11,676 nucleotides of DNA from Anaerolineae bacterium (GTDB taxonomy: Bacteria > Chloroflexota > Anaerolineae > Anaerolineales > Villigracilaceae), in the NCBI GenBank assembly GCA_003158885.1, contig PMLN01000344.1:1-11676 (forward strand), in the 5' to 3' direction. A program made the translations under genes and the position numbers. The notes beneath the pieces were generated by a model. It was not told the DNA's origin. It made no database searches and worked only from the letters and a program-made list of their open reading frames with translations. Positions 5,894-11,676 of this stretch are shown here, piece after piece (position 1 is the first letter of the stretch; the number at the start of each line of letters is the position of its first letter).

Positions 5894-7570
5894 ATGCTCC
5901 GTAAAATTCTAACAGCGCTCCTCATCCTGTATGTCGCCCTCATCCTGCCCGCCAGCGCTCTGGCGCAATCCTCCTATTCCTTCGGCGTCCCGCTTGAATC
6001 GGTGGATGTGTCCTGGAACTCCGACGGGAGCGAGGCTCTCCAATACGCCATCACCTTCGTCAACCAATCTGGGGCAGCTCCCATTGATTTCGTGGATGTC
6101 GGTATGCCGAATTCCAACTTCGACATGAGCACCGTGACTGCCGACGTAAATGGTCACAATGTCAGCGTATCCCAGAGCGGCTATCAGGGCAGCGGCTCCG
6201 GCTTTTCGGTTGTGATGGGTGCCCAAACGATTCAACCTGGTGTCAGCGGTGTGGTTCATGTGGATGTCGGCGCGATCACCGGCGTTCTCTATCCCGATTC
6301 CAACGATAGCACCTATGCCAGTGCCGACTTTGCTCCCACGTATTTCGATTCGCAATATGTGGTGGGTAACACGGATCTCAAGGTGACCTTCCACCTGCCG
6401 CCCGGCGTCCAGCCCACTGAGCCGAAGTGGCATTCTTCGCCCTCCGGTTTCCCCTCCCAGCCGCAGGCCGGGATCGATTCGCAGAGCCGAATTACTTACA
6501 TGTGGGAATCTACCAGCGCCAATGCATACACTGAGTATACGTTCGGCGCCTCCTTCCCGAAACATTATGTGCCTGATACTGCCATCATTCAACCCCCCTC
6601 CATCCTGGATGTCATCGGAGGTTTGATTTCCGGGCTGTTCAATTCTTCGTGGGCGTTGTATTTTTGTTGTTTTATCCTGTTCTTCGTGGGCATACCCATC
6701 TTTTCCGCCATCCAGGGACAGCGCCGCAAACTGCAATACATCCCGCCGCGCATCGGCATTGAAGGTCACGGCATCAAACGCGGTTTGACCGCCGTTGAGG
6801 CCGGCATCCTGCTCGAAGAGCCTCTCGATAAAGTCATGACGATGATTTTATTCGGCGTGATCAAGAAAAGCGCGGCCGAGGTGGTCACGCGTGATCCGCT
6901 CGAGTTATCCCTTGCGCAAACCCAGCCCGCCAATTTAAACCAATATGAAATTGATTTCCTGAAGGCTTTCGGACAAAAAGATTTGAGCCTTCGCCGCCGC
7001 GCCTTGCAGGATATGATGGTGGCCTTGGTCAAATCCGTTTCCGAAAAAATGAAGGGCTTCAGCCGCAAGGAGACGCAGGATTATTACAAGAACATCATGG
7101 AACAGGCTTGGGCGCAAGTGGAAGCCGCGCAGACTCCTGAAGTCAAAAGCCAAGCCATTGATCAAAACCTGGAATGGACGATGCTCGACCACAATTACGA
7201 TCAGCGCTCACAGCGCGTCTTCACCGGTCCGATCTTCCTTCCGATCTGGTGGGGAGGCTACGACCCGATGTATCGTTCTGCACCCATGGTGACTGGCAGC
7301 GCACCAACGTCTCTTCCAACCGGCGGCGGACGATCTTCATCATTGCCCGGCGCAACATTTGCGGCTTCGGTGGTGGGCGGCGTTCAAACTTTTTCGAATA
7401 AAGTCATTGGCAACATGAGCTCGTTCACCAGCGGCGTTGCCAACGTAACCAACCCTCCGCCTCCACCCTCGACCACAAGTTATCGCGGCGGTGGTGGTGG
7501 ACATGGCGGCTGTGCCTGCGCTTGTGCCTGTGCCGGCTGCGCCTGCGCCTGTGCCGGTGGCGGAAGATAG
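5894..7570 (+). CDS. Membrane-anchored DUF2207-like protein with Cys-Ala-rich C-terminal tail; likely radical SAM substrate
   Basis: The protein has 558 residues. A signal peptide covers about 1-25 (ends ASALA-QS), followed by a Ser/Gly/Asn-rich extracytoplasmic domain to about 250 and one membrane helix at 252-273, then 'QGQRRK' as a positive-inside stop. The cytoplasmic half includes 'LTAVEAGILLEEPLDKVMTMILFGVIKK', here split as 'LTAVEAGILLEEPLDK' plus a helix, which resembles the core of DUF2207/YciQ-like proteins. A Pro/Ser/Gly linker (NPPPPPST) leads to the tail at 531-558. The tail has five glycines, His537, then seven cysteines at 540, 542, 544, 546, 549, 551 and 553, separated by Ala or Ala-Gly, and ends GGGR. 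DUF2207 proteins often end in Gly-rich low complexity; here cysteines replace that pattern. The next gene, 34 bases on, is a radical SAM/SPASM enzyme with a peptide-binding domain. The proposed role as a ribosomally made substrate is inferred from this pairing. Metal binding by the tail is the main alternative. Confidence 0.82.
   Translation: MLRKILTALLILYVALILPASALAQSSYSFGVPLESVDVSWNSDGSEALQYAITFVNQSGAAPIDFVDVGMPNSNFDMSTVTADVNGHNVSVSQSGYQGSGSGFSVVMGAQTIQPGVSGVVHVDVGAITGVLYPDSNDSTYASADFAPTYFDSQYVVGNTDLKVTFHLPPGVQPTEPKWHSSPSGFPSQPQAGIDSQSRITYMWESTSANAYTEYTFGASFPKHYVPDTAIIQPPSILDVIGGLISGLFNSSWALYFCCFILFFVGIPIFSAIQGQRRKLQYIPPRIGIEGHGIKRGLTAVEAGILLEEPLDKVMTMILFGVIKKSAAEVVTRDPLELSLAQTQPANLNQYEIDFLKAFGQKDLSLRRRALQDMMVALVKSVSEKMKGFSRKETQDYYKNIMEQAWAQVEAAQTPEVKSQAIDQNLEWTMLDHNYDQRSQRVFTGPIFLPIWWGGYDPMYRSAPMVTGSAPTSLPTGGGRSSSLPGATFAASVVGGVQTFSNKVIGNMSSFTSGVANVTNPPPPPSTTSYRGGGGGHGGCACACACAGCACACAGGGR
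7509..7554 (+). repeat. Degenerate TGYGCC hexamer array encoding the Cys-Ala tail
   Basis: Seven TGT/TGC codons alternate with GCC/GCT, apart from one extra GGC codon (7536-7538), making a tandem array of Cys-Ala codon pairs. Third-base variation (TGT/TGC, GCC/GCT) shows that it is not a pure microsatellite. This suggests selection on the amino acids as well as expansion by slippage. Confidence 0.8.
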
Positions 7571-7604
7571 TTCAAGACTCAACAGTGAGAGTTTAAAGGT
7601 AATC

Positions 7605-9032
7605 ATGTCTGGCATTGATTCGCTCAAATCCGTTTTCGGTCCGCGCTCCTCGCTCCGCACTCCTTCGCCCGGTCTCTATCATTACATTCGCCAGGATGCG
7701 GACGAAAAATCGCGCATTCACCTCCGCCTCGACCCCGACGGTCATGGCACTTTGATTGTCAACGCCAATCGTGTCATGCACTTGAATCCAACGGCCTCAC
7801 TGATGGCTTATCTGGTGCTGGAAAACGTTGAAGAGCAGAATGCCATAAAGGCGATTCAAAAAGCATATCGCGTGAACGCTTCCCAAGCCCGTTCCGATCT
7901 TTCATCTTTCCGCCTTCAGCTTTCTGAATTGATCCGCCCTGACGGCGCCTGCCCGATTCATGACCTTGGATTGGAAGTGGACATGCCCTTCAGCGCCCGT
8001 CCTTCTGCGCCCTACCGCATGGACTTGGCGGTTACCTATCGCTGCAACAATGACTGTGCCCACTGCTACAACGCCCGTGAACGCAACTATCCCGAACTGA
8101 CGGCCGGGCAATGGATCAAGATCATTGATCAACTCTGGACGCTCGGCGTTCCTCATATTGTCTTTACCGGTGGCGAACCCACTCTTCGCAATGACTTACC
8201 GGAGTTGATCCGTCACGCCGAATCCAATGGGCAGATTACAGGCCTTAATACCAACGCCCGCCGCTTGGCGGATGAAAAATACCTGCAGCAGCTTGTGGAT
8301 GCCGGCCTCGATCACGTGCAGATCACGCTTGAATCCTGTGACCCGCAAATCCACGATCAGATGGTAGGGGCAAAGGGTGCCTTTAATCAGACCGTTCGAG
8401 GTCTCAAGAACGCCCTCGCCAGTCCGCTGTACGTGATGACCAACACCACTATGTTGAAGACCAACGCTCATAAGATTCCCGACACGCTGGATTTCTTGGC
8501 CGAACTGGGCGTGCCGACCGTTGGCTTGAACGCCCTCATCTATTCAGGCCATGGTTTGACGGTGGGGACCGGCCTCCAGGAAAGCGAACTTCAACCCCTG
8601 CTCGATATCGCCACGCGCAAGACCTCCGAGCACGGACAGCGTCTCATCTGGTATACGCCCACCCAGTACTGCGAGTTTGACCCGACCGCCAATAACCTGG
8701 GTGTCAAGGGCTGCACTGCCGCGCTCTACAGCATGTGCATTGAATCGAATGGAGATGTCCTGCCGTGCCAATCCTATTATCATGCCCTCGGCAACCTGTT
8801 GACCGATTCATGGGACTCGATCTGGAATCACGAACTCTCGGTACAGTTGCGCGAGCGCCGGAACCTGCCTGCCAAATGCAGTGACTGTTCGCTCGTCGCG
8901 GAGTGTGGCGGCGGATGCCCGTTGCAATTTGAAGATCAGCGCGCCGATCTCGGCGTTGAACAAGGAGCGCTTAGCTCACCTTACAGAGTTTCAACACAGA
9001 GTACACGGAGAGCACAGAGAATCTCCTCTTAA
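7605..9032 (+). CDS. Radical SAM/SPASM peptide-modifying enzyme with N-terminal PqqD-like (RRE) domain
   Basis: The protein has 475 residues. About 36-110 ('IHLRLDPDGHGTLIVNA...MHLNPTA') resembles the PqqD-like RiPP recognition element that binds substrate peptides. The radical SAM core starts with Cys147-x3-Cys151-x2-Cys154 (YRCNNDCAHCY) for the SAM-binding 4Fe-4S cluster, followed by GGEP at 189-192. The C-terminal SPASM region carries Cys370, Cys378, Cys388 (GDVLPC) and Cys425/428/434/438 (CSDC...CGGGC) for auxiliary clusters. Such enzymes cut SAM to a 5'-deoxyadenosyl radical and install thioether or carbon-carbon links in peptides. The ATG at 7605 follows AAAGGT and lies 34 bases after the Cys-tail gene; an upstream in-frame start at 7491 would overlap that tail and is rejected. 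The neighbouring Cys-rich tail is the obvious target. The last 10-15 residues appear to come from an intergenic repeat. Confidence 0.9.
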   Translation: MSGIDSLKSVFGPRSSLRTPSPGLYHYIRQDADEKSRIHLRLDPDGHGTLIVNANRVMHLNPTASLMAYLVLENVEEQNAIKAIQKAYRVNASQARSDLSSFRLQLSELIRPDGACPIHDLGLEVDMPFSARPSAPYRMDLAVTYRCNNDCAHCYNARERNYPELTAGQWIKIIDQLWTLGVPHIVFTGGEPTLRNDLPELIRHAESNGQITGLNTNARRLADEKYLQQLVDAGLDHVQITLESCDPQIHDQMVGAKGAFNQTVRGLKNALASPLYVMTNTTMLKTNAHKIPDTLDFLAELGVPTVGLNALIYSGHGLTVGTGLQESELQPLLDIATRKTSEHGQRLIWYTPTQYCEFDPTANNLGVKGCTAALYSMCIESNGDVLPCQSYYHALGNLLTDSWDSIWNHELSVQLRERRNLPAKCSDCSLVAECGGGCPLQFEDQRADLGVEQGALSSPYRVSTQSTRRAQRISS

Positions 9033-9053
9033 ATAGAGTCTCTGTGATCTCCG
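9006..9053. repeat. Inverted repeat spanning the stop codon of the radical SAM gene
   Basis: Left arm 9006-9020 (CGGAGAGCACAGAGA) and right arm 9039-9053 (TCTCTGTGATCTCCG) match at 14 of 15 positions as reverse complements, with an 18-base loop containing the stop at 9030-9032. It belongs to the 'CACAGAG...CTCTGTG' class of dispersed repeats. It could act as an attenuator between the radical SAM and PAS genes. Confidence 0.7.
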
Positions 9054-9055
9054 CC

Positions 9056-9074
9056 TGCACTTGGCGCAAGTGCA
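9056..9074. repeat. Short perfect hairpin before the PAS gene
   Basis: TGCACTTG and CAAGTGCA form an 8-bp perfect stem with a GCG loop, three bases after the preceding inverted repeat. It is followed by AGTGTTTTGAG, which is too short a T-run for a confident intrinsic terminator. It may partly uncouple the downstream genes. Confidence 0.5.
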
Positions 9075-9114
9075 AGTGTTTTGAGAATTTCAACGAAAAA
9101 CTGGAGATGTTGAT

Positions 9115-9456
9115 ATGAATGAACACGAATGGATCAAGGAATTTCCTGCGGCGATCACGGTCTGCGATGCGCAGGGCGTCATTCTCGCAATGAACGATAA
9201 GGCCGCCAAAACCTTCGAGAAGGATGGCGGTTATGCTCTGATCGGGAAAAATATGATGGATTGCCATCCCGAACCGGCGCGCACGAAAGCAGAAGCATTG
9301 CTGGCGGCCAAGGAGAAAAACGTTTACACCATCGAAAAGAATGGCATCAAAAAAATGATCTATCAGTCGCCCTGGTTCAAGGGCGGAAAATATGCGGGCT
9401 TCGTCGAGTTGTCTCTTGAGATTCCTTTTGAGGTGCCGCATTTTGTCCGCTCGTAG
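9115..9456 (+). CDS. Single-domain PAS protein
   Basis: This 113-residue protein is essentially one PAS domain: 'FPAAITVCDAQGVILAMNDKAAKTF' at about 10-34, the conserved 'LIGKNMMDCHPEPARTKAEAL' split here as 'LIGKNMMDCHPEP' near 42-54, then beta strands 'NVYTIEKNGIKKMIYQSPWF' and 'GFVELSLEIPFEVP'. The 'CHPEP' signature is typical of PAS domains often found with DUF438 or in stand-alone sensors. No kinase, cyclase or other output domain is attached, so it would act by binding a partner or a small ligand. The start at 9115 follows GGAG by 8 bases. It sits between the active radical SAM gene and its cysteine-less paralogue, which suggests that it senses redox state or a ligand for the modification system. 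That role is inferred. Confidence 0.82.
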   Translation: MNEHEWIKEFPAAITVCDAQGVILAMNDKAAKTFEKDGGYALIGKNMMDCHPEPARTKAEALLAAKEKNVYTIEKNGIKKMIYQSPWFKGGKYAGFVELSLEIPFEVPHFVRS

Positions 9457-9552
9457 GAATGATGGAACTTCATTCGAGCTGGGAAGGAACGCGGAAGAAC
9501 GCTGATTCCGCTGAGCTAAAAAATCTTCTAGCATATCGCTGAGGAGAAGGCC

Positions 9553-10716
9553 ATGAAGAAATTCTTTACGAAAGTCCAGCCGGTTCAATCCGGCCTGTAT
9601 CACAAGCAGTCCGCCCCTGAAGAGCCTCTGCCATATCGGATTCATTTGCGGCTCCAGCCGGACGGTTCGGGTGTGCTGGTGGTGAATGCCGCCACCGTCC
9701 TGCATCTCAATCCCACCGCCGCGGAATATGCTTATCACTTCATCAAAGGCACTGCACCCGAGGCCGCGGCCAAAGAGATCGCTTCACGTTACCGCATTGA
9801 CCGGAACACGGCCTTGCAGGATTACAACGATTTTTCCGCCCGGATTCAAAGGCTGGTCACGACCACCGATCTCGATCCCGAGTCCTACCTCGACTTCGAC
9901 CGCCTCCTGCCTCATTCGGTCGATCTCAGCGCCCCGCTTCGCCTCGATTGCGCCTTAACCTATCGCCTGCCCGCCGACACCCAGGCCGGATATGCGCCGG
10001 TCAAACGCGTCGACCGTGAACTGACAACGGATGAATGGTTTGGTATCCTCGATAAGGCCTGGCAATTTGGCATCCCTCATGTCACCTTTACTGGCGGCGA
10101 AGCGACTCTCCGTGATGACCTAGTTGACCTGATTGCGCGCGCCGAGAAGAATGGTCAGGTCTGCGGATTGCTGACCGACGGCTTGAAGCTCGCCGACCAG
10201 GCTTATCTTGAATTGCTGCTGAAGACCGGCCTCGACCACCTGCTCTTTATGCTCCAGCTGGATAATGAGACCTCTTGGAAAGCGCTTGAGACGATCGTGC
10301 CCGAGGATATTTTCGTGACCGTGCATTTAACGGTGACGAAGGATAATTTTTCGAGTACGGCGCCTGCCCTGGAACGCCTTGCTTCGTTGGGCGTCAAATC
10401 CCTTTCCCTGACCTTCGCCGATCCTCAGTTGCCACATTCCGATTTACAGGATAAGGCTGCCGCCCTCGGTCTGGCTCTCAAGCATGACCTGCCCGTGCCG
10501 TATTCTGCCAATCATCCGGTTGCGCTGGAGACTGCCGAGGATAATGTTCGGGGCGGAGCGGGCAAGGCTTGGCTGTATGTGGAGCCGGACGGTGATGTCC
10601 TGCCTGCCCAGGGCCTGGCGGATCAGATTCTCGGCAATGCCCTGCGCGATCCCTTTAACAGGATTTATAAGAATGACCTTTTGCAAAAGTCCAATGATGA
10701 AAAGCGAAGTTCCTGA
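9553..10716 (+). CDS. Cysteine-less, truncated radical SAM/SPASM paralogue with PqqD-like domain
   Basis: This 387-residue protein is collinear with the radical SAM enzyme encoded upstream. It shares the 'GLYH' leader, a PqqD-like domain at about 29-102 ('RIHLRLQPDGSGVLVVNA...LHLNPTAA'), 'ALTYR', 'FTGGEATLRDDL' (GGEA at 181-184) and 'PDGDVLPAQ'. An ungapped alignment shows the cluster cysteines replaced by Leu139, Thr143 and Gly146. The SPASM cysteine of GDVLPC is Ala352, and the protein ends before the final CxxC...C motif. Only two scattered cysteines remain, so neither an SAM cluster nor auxiliary clusters can form. The frame is intact and preceded by GAGGAGAAGG, so it is a maintained protein rather than a decaying gene. 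It is probably a substrate-binding scaffold or partner of the active enzyme, by analogy with catalytically dead paralogues elsewhere. The 3' end meets a dispersed repeat, which may have caused the truncation. Confidence 0.85.
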   Translation: MKKFFTKVQPVQSGLYHKQSAPEEPLPYRIHLRLQPDGSGVLVVNAATVLHLNPTAAEYAYHFIKGTAPEAAAKEIASRYRIDRNTALQDYNDFSARIQRLVTTTDLDPESYLDFDRLLPHSVDLSAPLRLDCALTYRLPADTQAGYAPVKRVDRELTTDEWFGILDKAWQFGIPHVTFTGGEATLRDDLVDLIARAEKNGQVCGLLTDGLKLADQAYLELLLKTGLDHLLFMLQLDNETSWKALETIVPEDIFVTVHLTVTKDNFSSTAPALERLASLGVKSLSLTFADPQLPHSDLQDKAAALGLALKHDLPVPYSANHPVALETAEDNVRGGAGKAWLYVEPDGDVLPAQGLADQILGNALRDPFNRIYKNDLLQKSNDEKRSS

Positions 10717-10731
10717 AACCAAAGTTCGTTT

Positions 10732-10753
10732 CCTTTGTGCCCTTCGTGTTTAA
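10732..10753. repeat. Copy of the 'CCTTTGTG' dispersed repeat
   Basis: The sequence matches 5260-5281 at 20 of 22 bases in the same orientation and ends GTGTTTAA. It lies between the stop of the cysteine-less paralogue and the start of the 55-residue membrane peptide. Confidence 0.65.
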
Positions 10754-10777
10754 TCTCTTTTCTCCTAGGAGCCTGAA

Positions 10778-10945
10778 ATGAAATCATCCGGTATTGTCGC
10801 ACTGGTTCTAAAAGCGGTCGGAATGGCGATGGGGGTTGCGGTTGTGGTATTGAGCGCTTTGAAGGCGGTTCCCGCAGAAACGAACATCACTTTGCTCGGC
10901 TTGGGCGTGTTTGCACTTGGGCTGGCCTTACTCCAAAAGGAATGA
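10778..10945 (+). CDS. 55-residue two-helix membrane peptide
   Basis: The ATG at 10778 has AGGAG at 10767-10771, 6 bases upstream. The product begins MKSSGIVALVLK and has hydrophobic helices at about 5-27 and 37-53, joined by a short 'KAVPAETN' turn and ending QKE. It belongs to no family I know. Its stop overlaps the methyltransferase start as ATGA, so the two are translationally coupled. It could anchor or escort the methyltransferase or the membrane substrate protein; that is a guess from position. Confidence 0.7.
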   Translation: MKSSGIVALVLKAVGMAMGVAVVVLSALKAVPAETNITLLGLGVFALGLALLQKE

Positions 10946-11673
10946 ATTGGCATCCACGTTACCTTCAGCAAGCCGTCTGGACGCGCGGACTGCGCGATTA
11001 CGTATTCGATAAAGCCAAACTTTCAGGCGCCGGACGCGTCCTCGAAGTGGGCAGCGGAACAGGCGCGATCCTCTCGACCCTGCAAACCTCCGCCGTCCTT
11101 CATGGCCTTGACCTCGACGCGGCCGCCTTGAGCGAAGCACATCTCCACGCACGAACTGCCTGCTTGGCGCGCGGCGATGCGCATTTCCTTCCTTATCCAA
11201 ATCAATCCTTCGATATTACCTATTGTCATTTCCTCCTGCTCTGGGTCAAGGATCCTTTCCAAGTGTTGTTGGAAATGAAACGCGTGACCAGGTTGAACGG
11301 TTATGTCCTGGCCCTGGCCGAACCGGATTACACAGCCCGCACCGATCAACCGGATGAATTGCTGCCGCTTGGGCGCTTGCAAAACGAATCGCTCGAACGC
11401 CAGGGCGCGGATATCGGCCTCGGCGCGCATCTGGCGGATTTATTCTTTCGGGCCGGCCTCGCGTTCATCGAGACAGGCCCCATTCAGAGCCGGGGGAACG
11501 AGGCCGGTTCTGCCGGGGAATGGCAGGCCGAATGGGATGTGATCGAATCCGACCTGGCCGGATTGCTTTCAGAAAAAGAGATCGCACGCTGGAAAAAACT
11601 GGATGAAGAAGCTCATCTGCGCGGGACGCGCCTCCTGAACGTGCCAACGTATTTCGCCTGGGGTCAGGTATAA
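10942..11673 (+). CDS. Class I SAM-dependent methyltransferase
   Basis: The protein has 243 residues. Motif I is 'LEVGSGTG' at 34-41, the acidic loop after beta 2 is 'GLDLD' at 55-59, and a 'GDAHFLPYPNQSFDITYC' region, split here as 'GDAHFLPYPNQSFDI', matches motifs II-III of the Methyltransf_11/25 group. The substrate-specific C-terminal half is not recognisable. The N-terminus 'RYLQQAVWTRGLRDYVF' resembles small-molecule methyltransferases of this group. Translation is coupled to the preceding peptide through ATGA, with AAGGA directly upstream. It ends with tandem stops (TAATAA) at the window edge. It may be a second tailoring enzyme of the cluster or an unrelated small-molecule methylase at its end; the sequence does not decide. 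Confidence 0.88.
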   Translation: MNWHPRYLQQAVWTRGLRDYVFDKAKLSGAGRVLEVGSGTGAILSTLQTSAVLHGLDLDAAALSEAHLHARTACLARGDAHFLPYPNQSFDITYCHFLLLWVKDPFQVLLEMKRVTRLNGYVLALAEPDYTARTDQPDELLPLGRLQNESLERQGADIGLGAHLADLFFRAGLAFIETGPIQSRGNEAGSAGEWQAEWDVIESDLAGLLSEKEIARWKKLDEEAHLRGTRLLNVPTYFAWGQV

Positions 11674-11676
11674 TAA

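Noticed and set aside
5909..6769. Minus-strand open frame of 286 codons
   Set aside because: It is the complement of the signal-peptide and extracytoplasmic part of the Cys-tail protein. Its product is His/Gly/Asp-rich with no recognisable domain.
7491..7604. Upstream extension of the radical SAM protein from an ATG at 7491
   Set aside because: It overlaps the Cys-tail coding sequence in another frame, giving a low-complexity Pro/Ala/Val peptide. The ATG at 7605 has its own AAAGGT site and begins the alignable part.
8971..9738. Minus-strand open frame of 255 codons
   Set aside because: It runs across three plus-strand genes and their intergenic repeats, including the well-supported PAS domain, and shows no domain of its own.
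10717..10777. Missing SPASM end of the cysteine-less paralogue recovered by frameshift
   Set aside because: I looked for the CxxC...CGGGC motif in all three frames after 10650 and found none. The DNA after the stop is repeat and then the next ribosome site.

Overview
The window (about 55% GC by eye) is most likely from a Chloroflexota bacterium of the Anaerolineae type, probably an uncultured one. This is an inference from three things: a stand-alone methylmalonyl-CoA mutase large subunit, a CHAT/NB-ARC protein, and many degenerate intergenic repeats of the kinds 'CCTTTGTG..CCTT.GTGTTTAA', 'GGTNGAGTAG...TCGAAACC' and 'AAACCTGAC.GGTCT'. No rRNA, tRNA, CRISPR array, transposase or integrase is visible.

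Left part, minus strand (1-3182). Three genes read leftward from one plausible promoter: a 69-residue two-CxxC zinc ribbon, a 155-residue three-helix membrane protein, and a large CHAT protease-like protein fused to an NB-ARC/STAND ATPase. The CHAT gene runs off the left edge, with 818 codons visible. The arrangement looks like a self-contained signalling, cell-death or defence module. Next is a 311-base gap (3183-3493) holding the operon promoter and a long inverted repeat. The catalytic large subunit of methylmalonyl-CoA mutase follows, also on minus (3494-5200).

Right part, plus strand (5419-11673). Seven genes lie head to tail after a divergent intergenic region: a two-helix membrane protein with a zinc ribbon; a 558-residue membrane-anchored, DUF2207-like protein ending in a Gly-rich tail with seven cysteines, mostly alternating with alanine; a radical SAM/SPASM enzyme with an N-terminal PqqD-like (RRE) domain; a small PAS protein; a second protein collinear with the radical SAM enzyme but lacking every cluster cysteine and cut short before the end of the SPASM domain; a 55-residue two-helix membrane peptide; and a class I methyltransferase overlapping it by ATGA. 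The natural reading is a post-translational modification system. The radical SAM/SPASM enzyme would modify the Cys-rich cytoplasmic tail of the membrane protein beside it, with the cysteine-less paralogue as scaffold or substrate-binding partner, the PAS protein as sensor, and the methyltransferase as a possible second tailoring enzyme.

A recurring theme is short palindromic repeats at gene boundaries and apparently inside reading frames: residues 44-64 of the mutase, about residues 84-93 of the CHAT protein, and the last 10-15 residues of the radical SAM protein. All functional statements come from reading motifs; no database search was possible.
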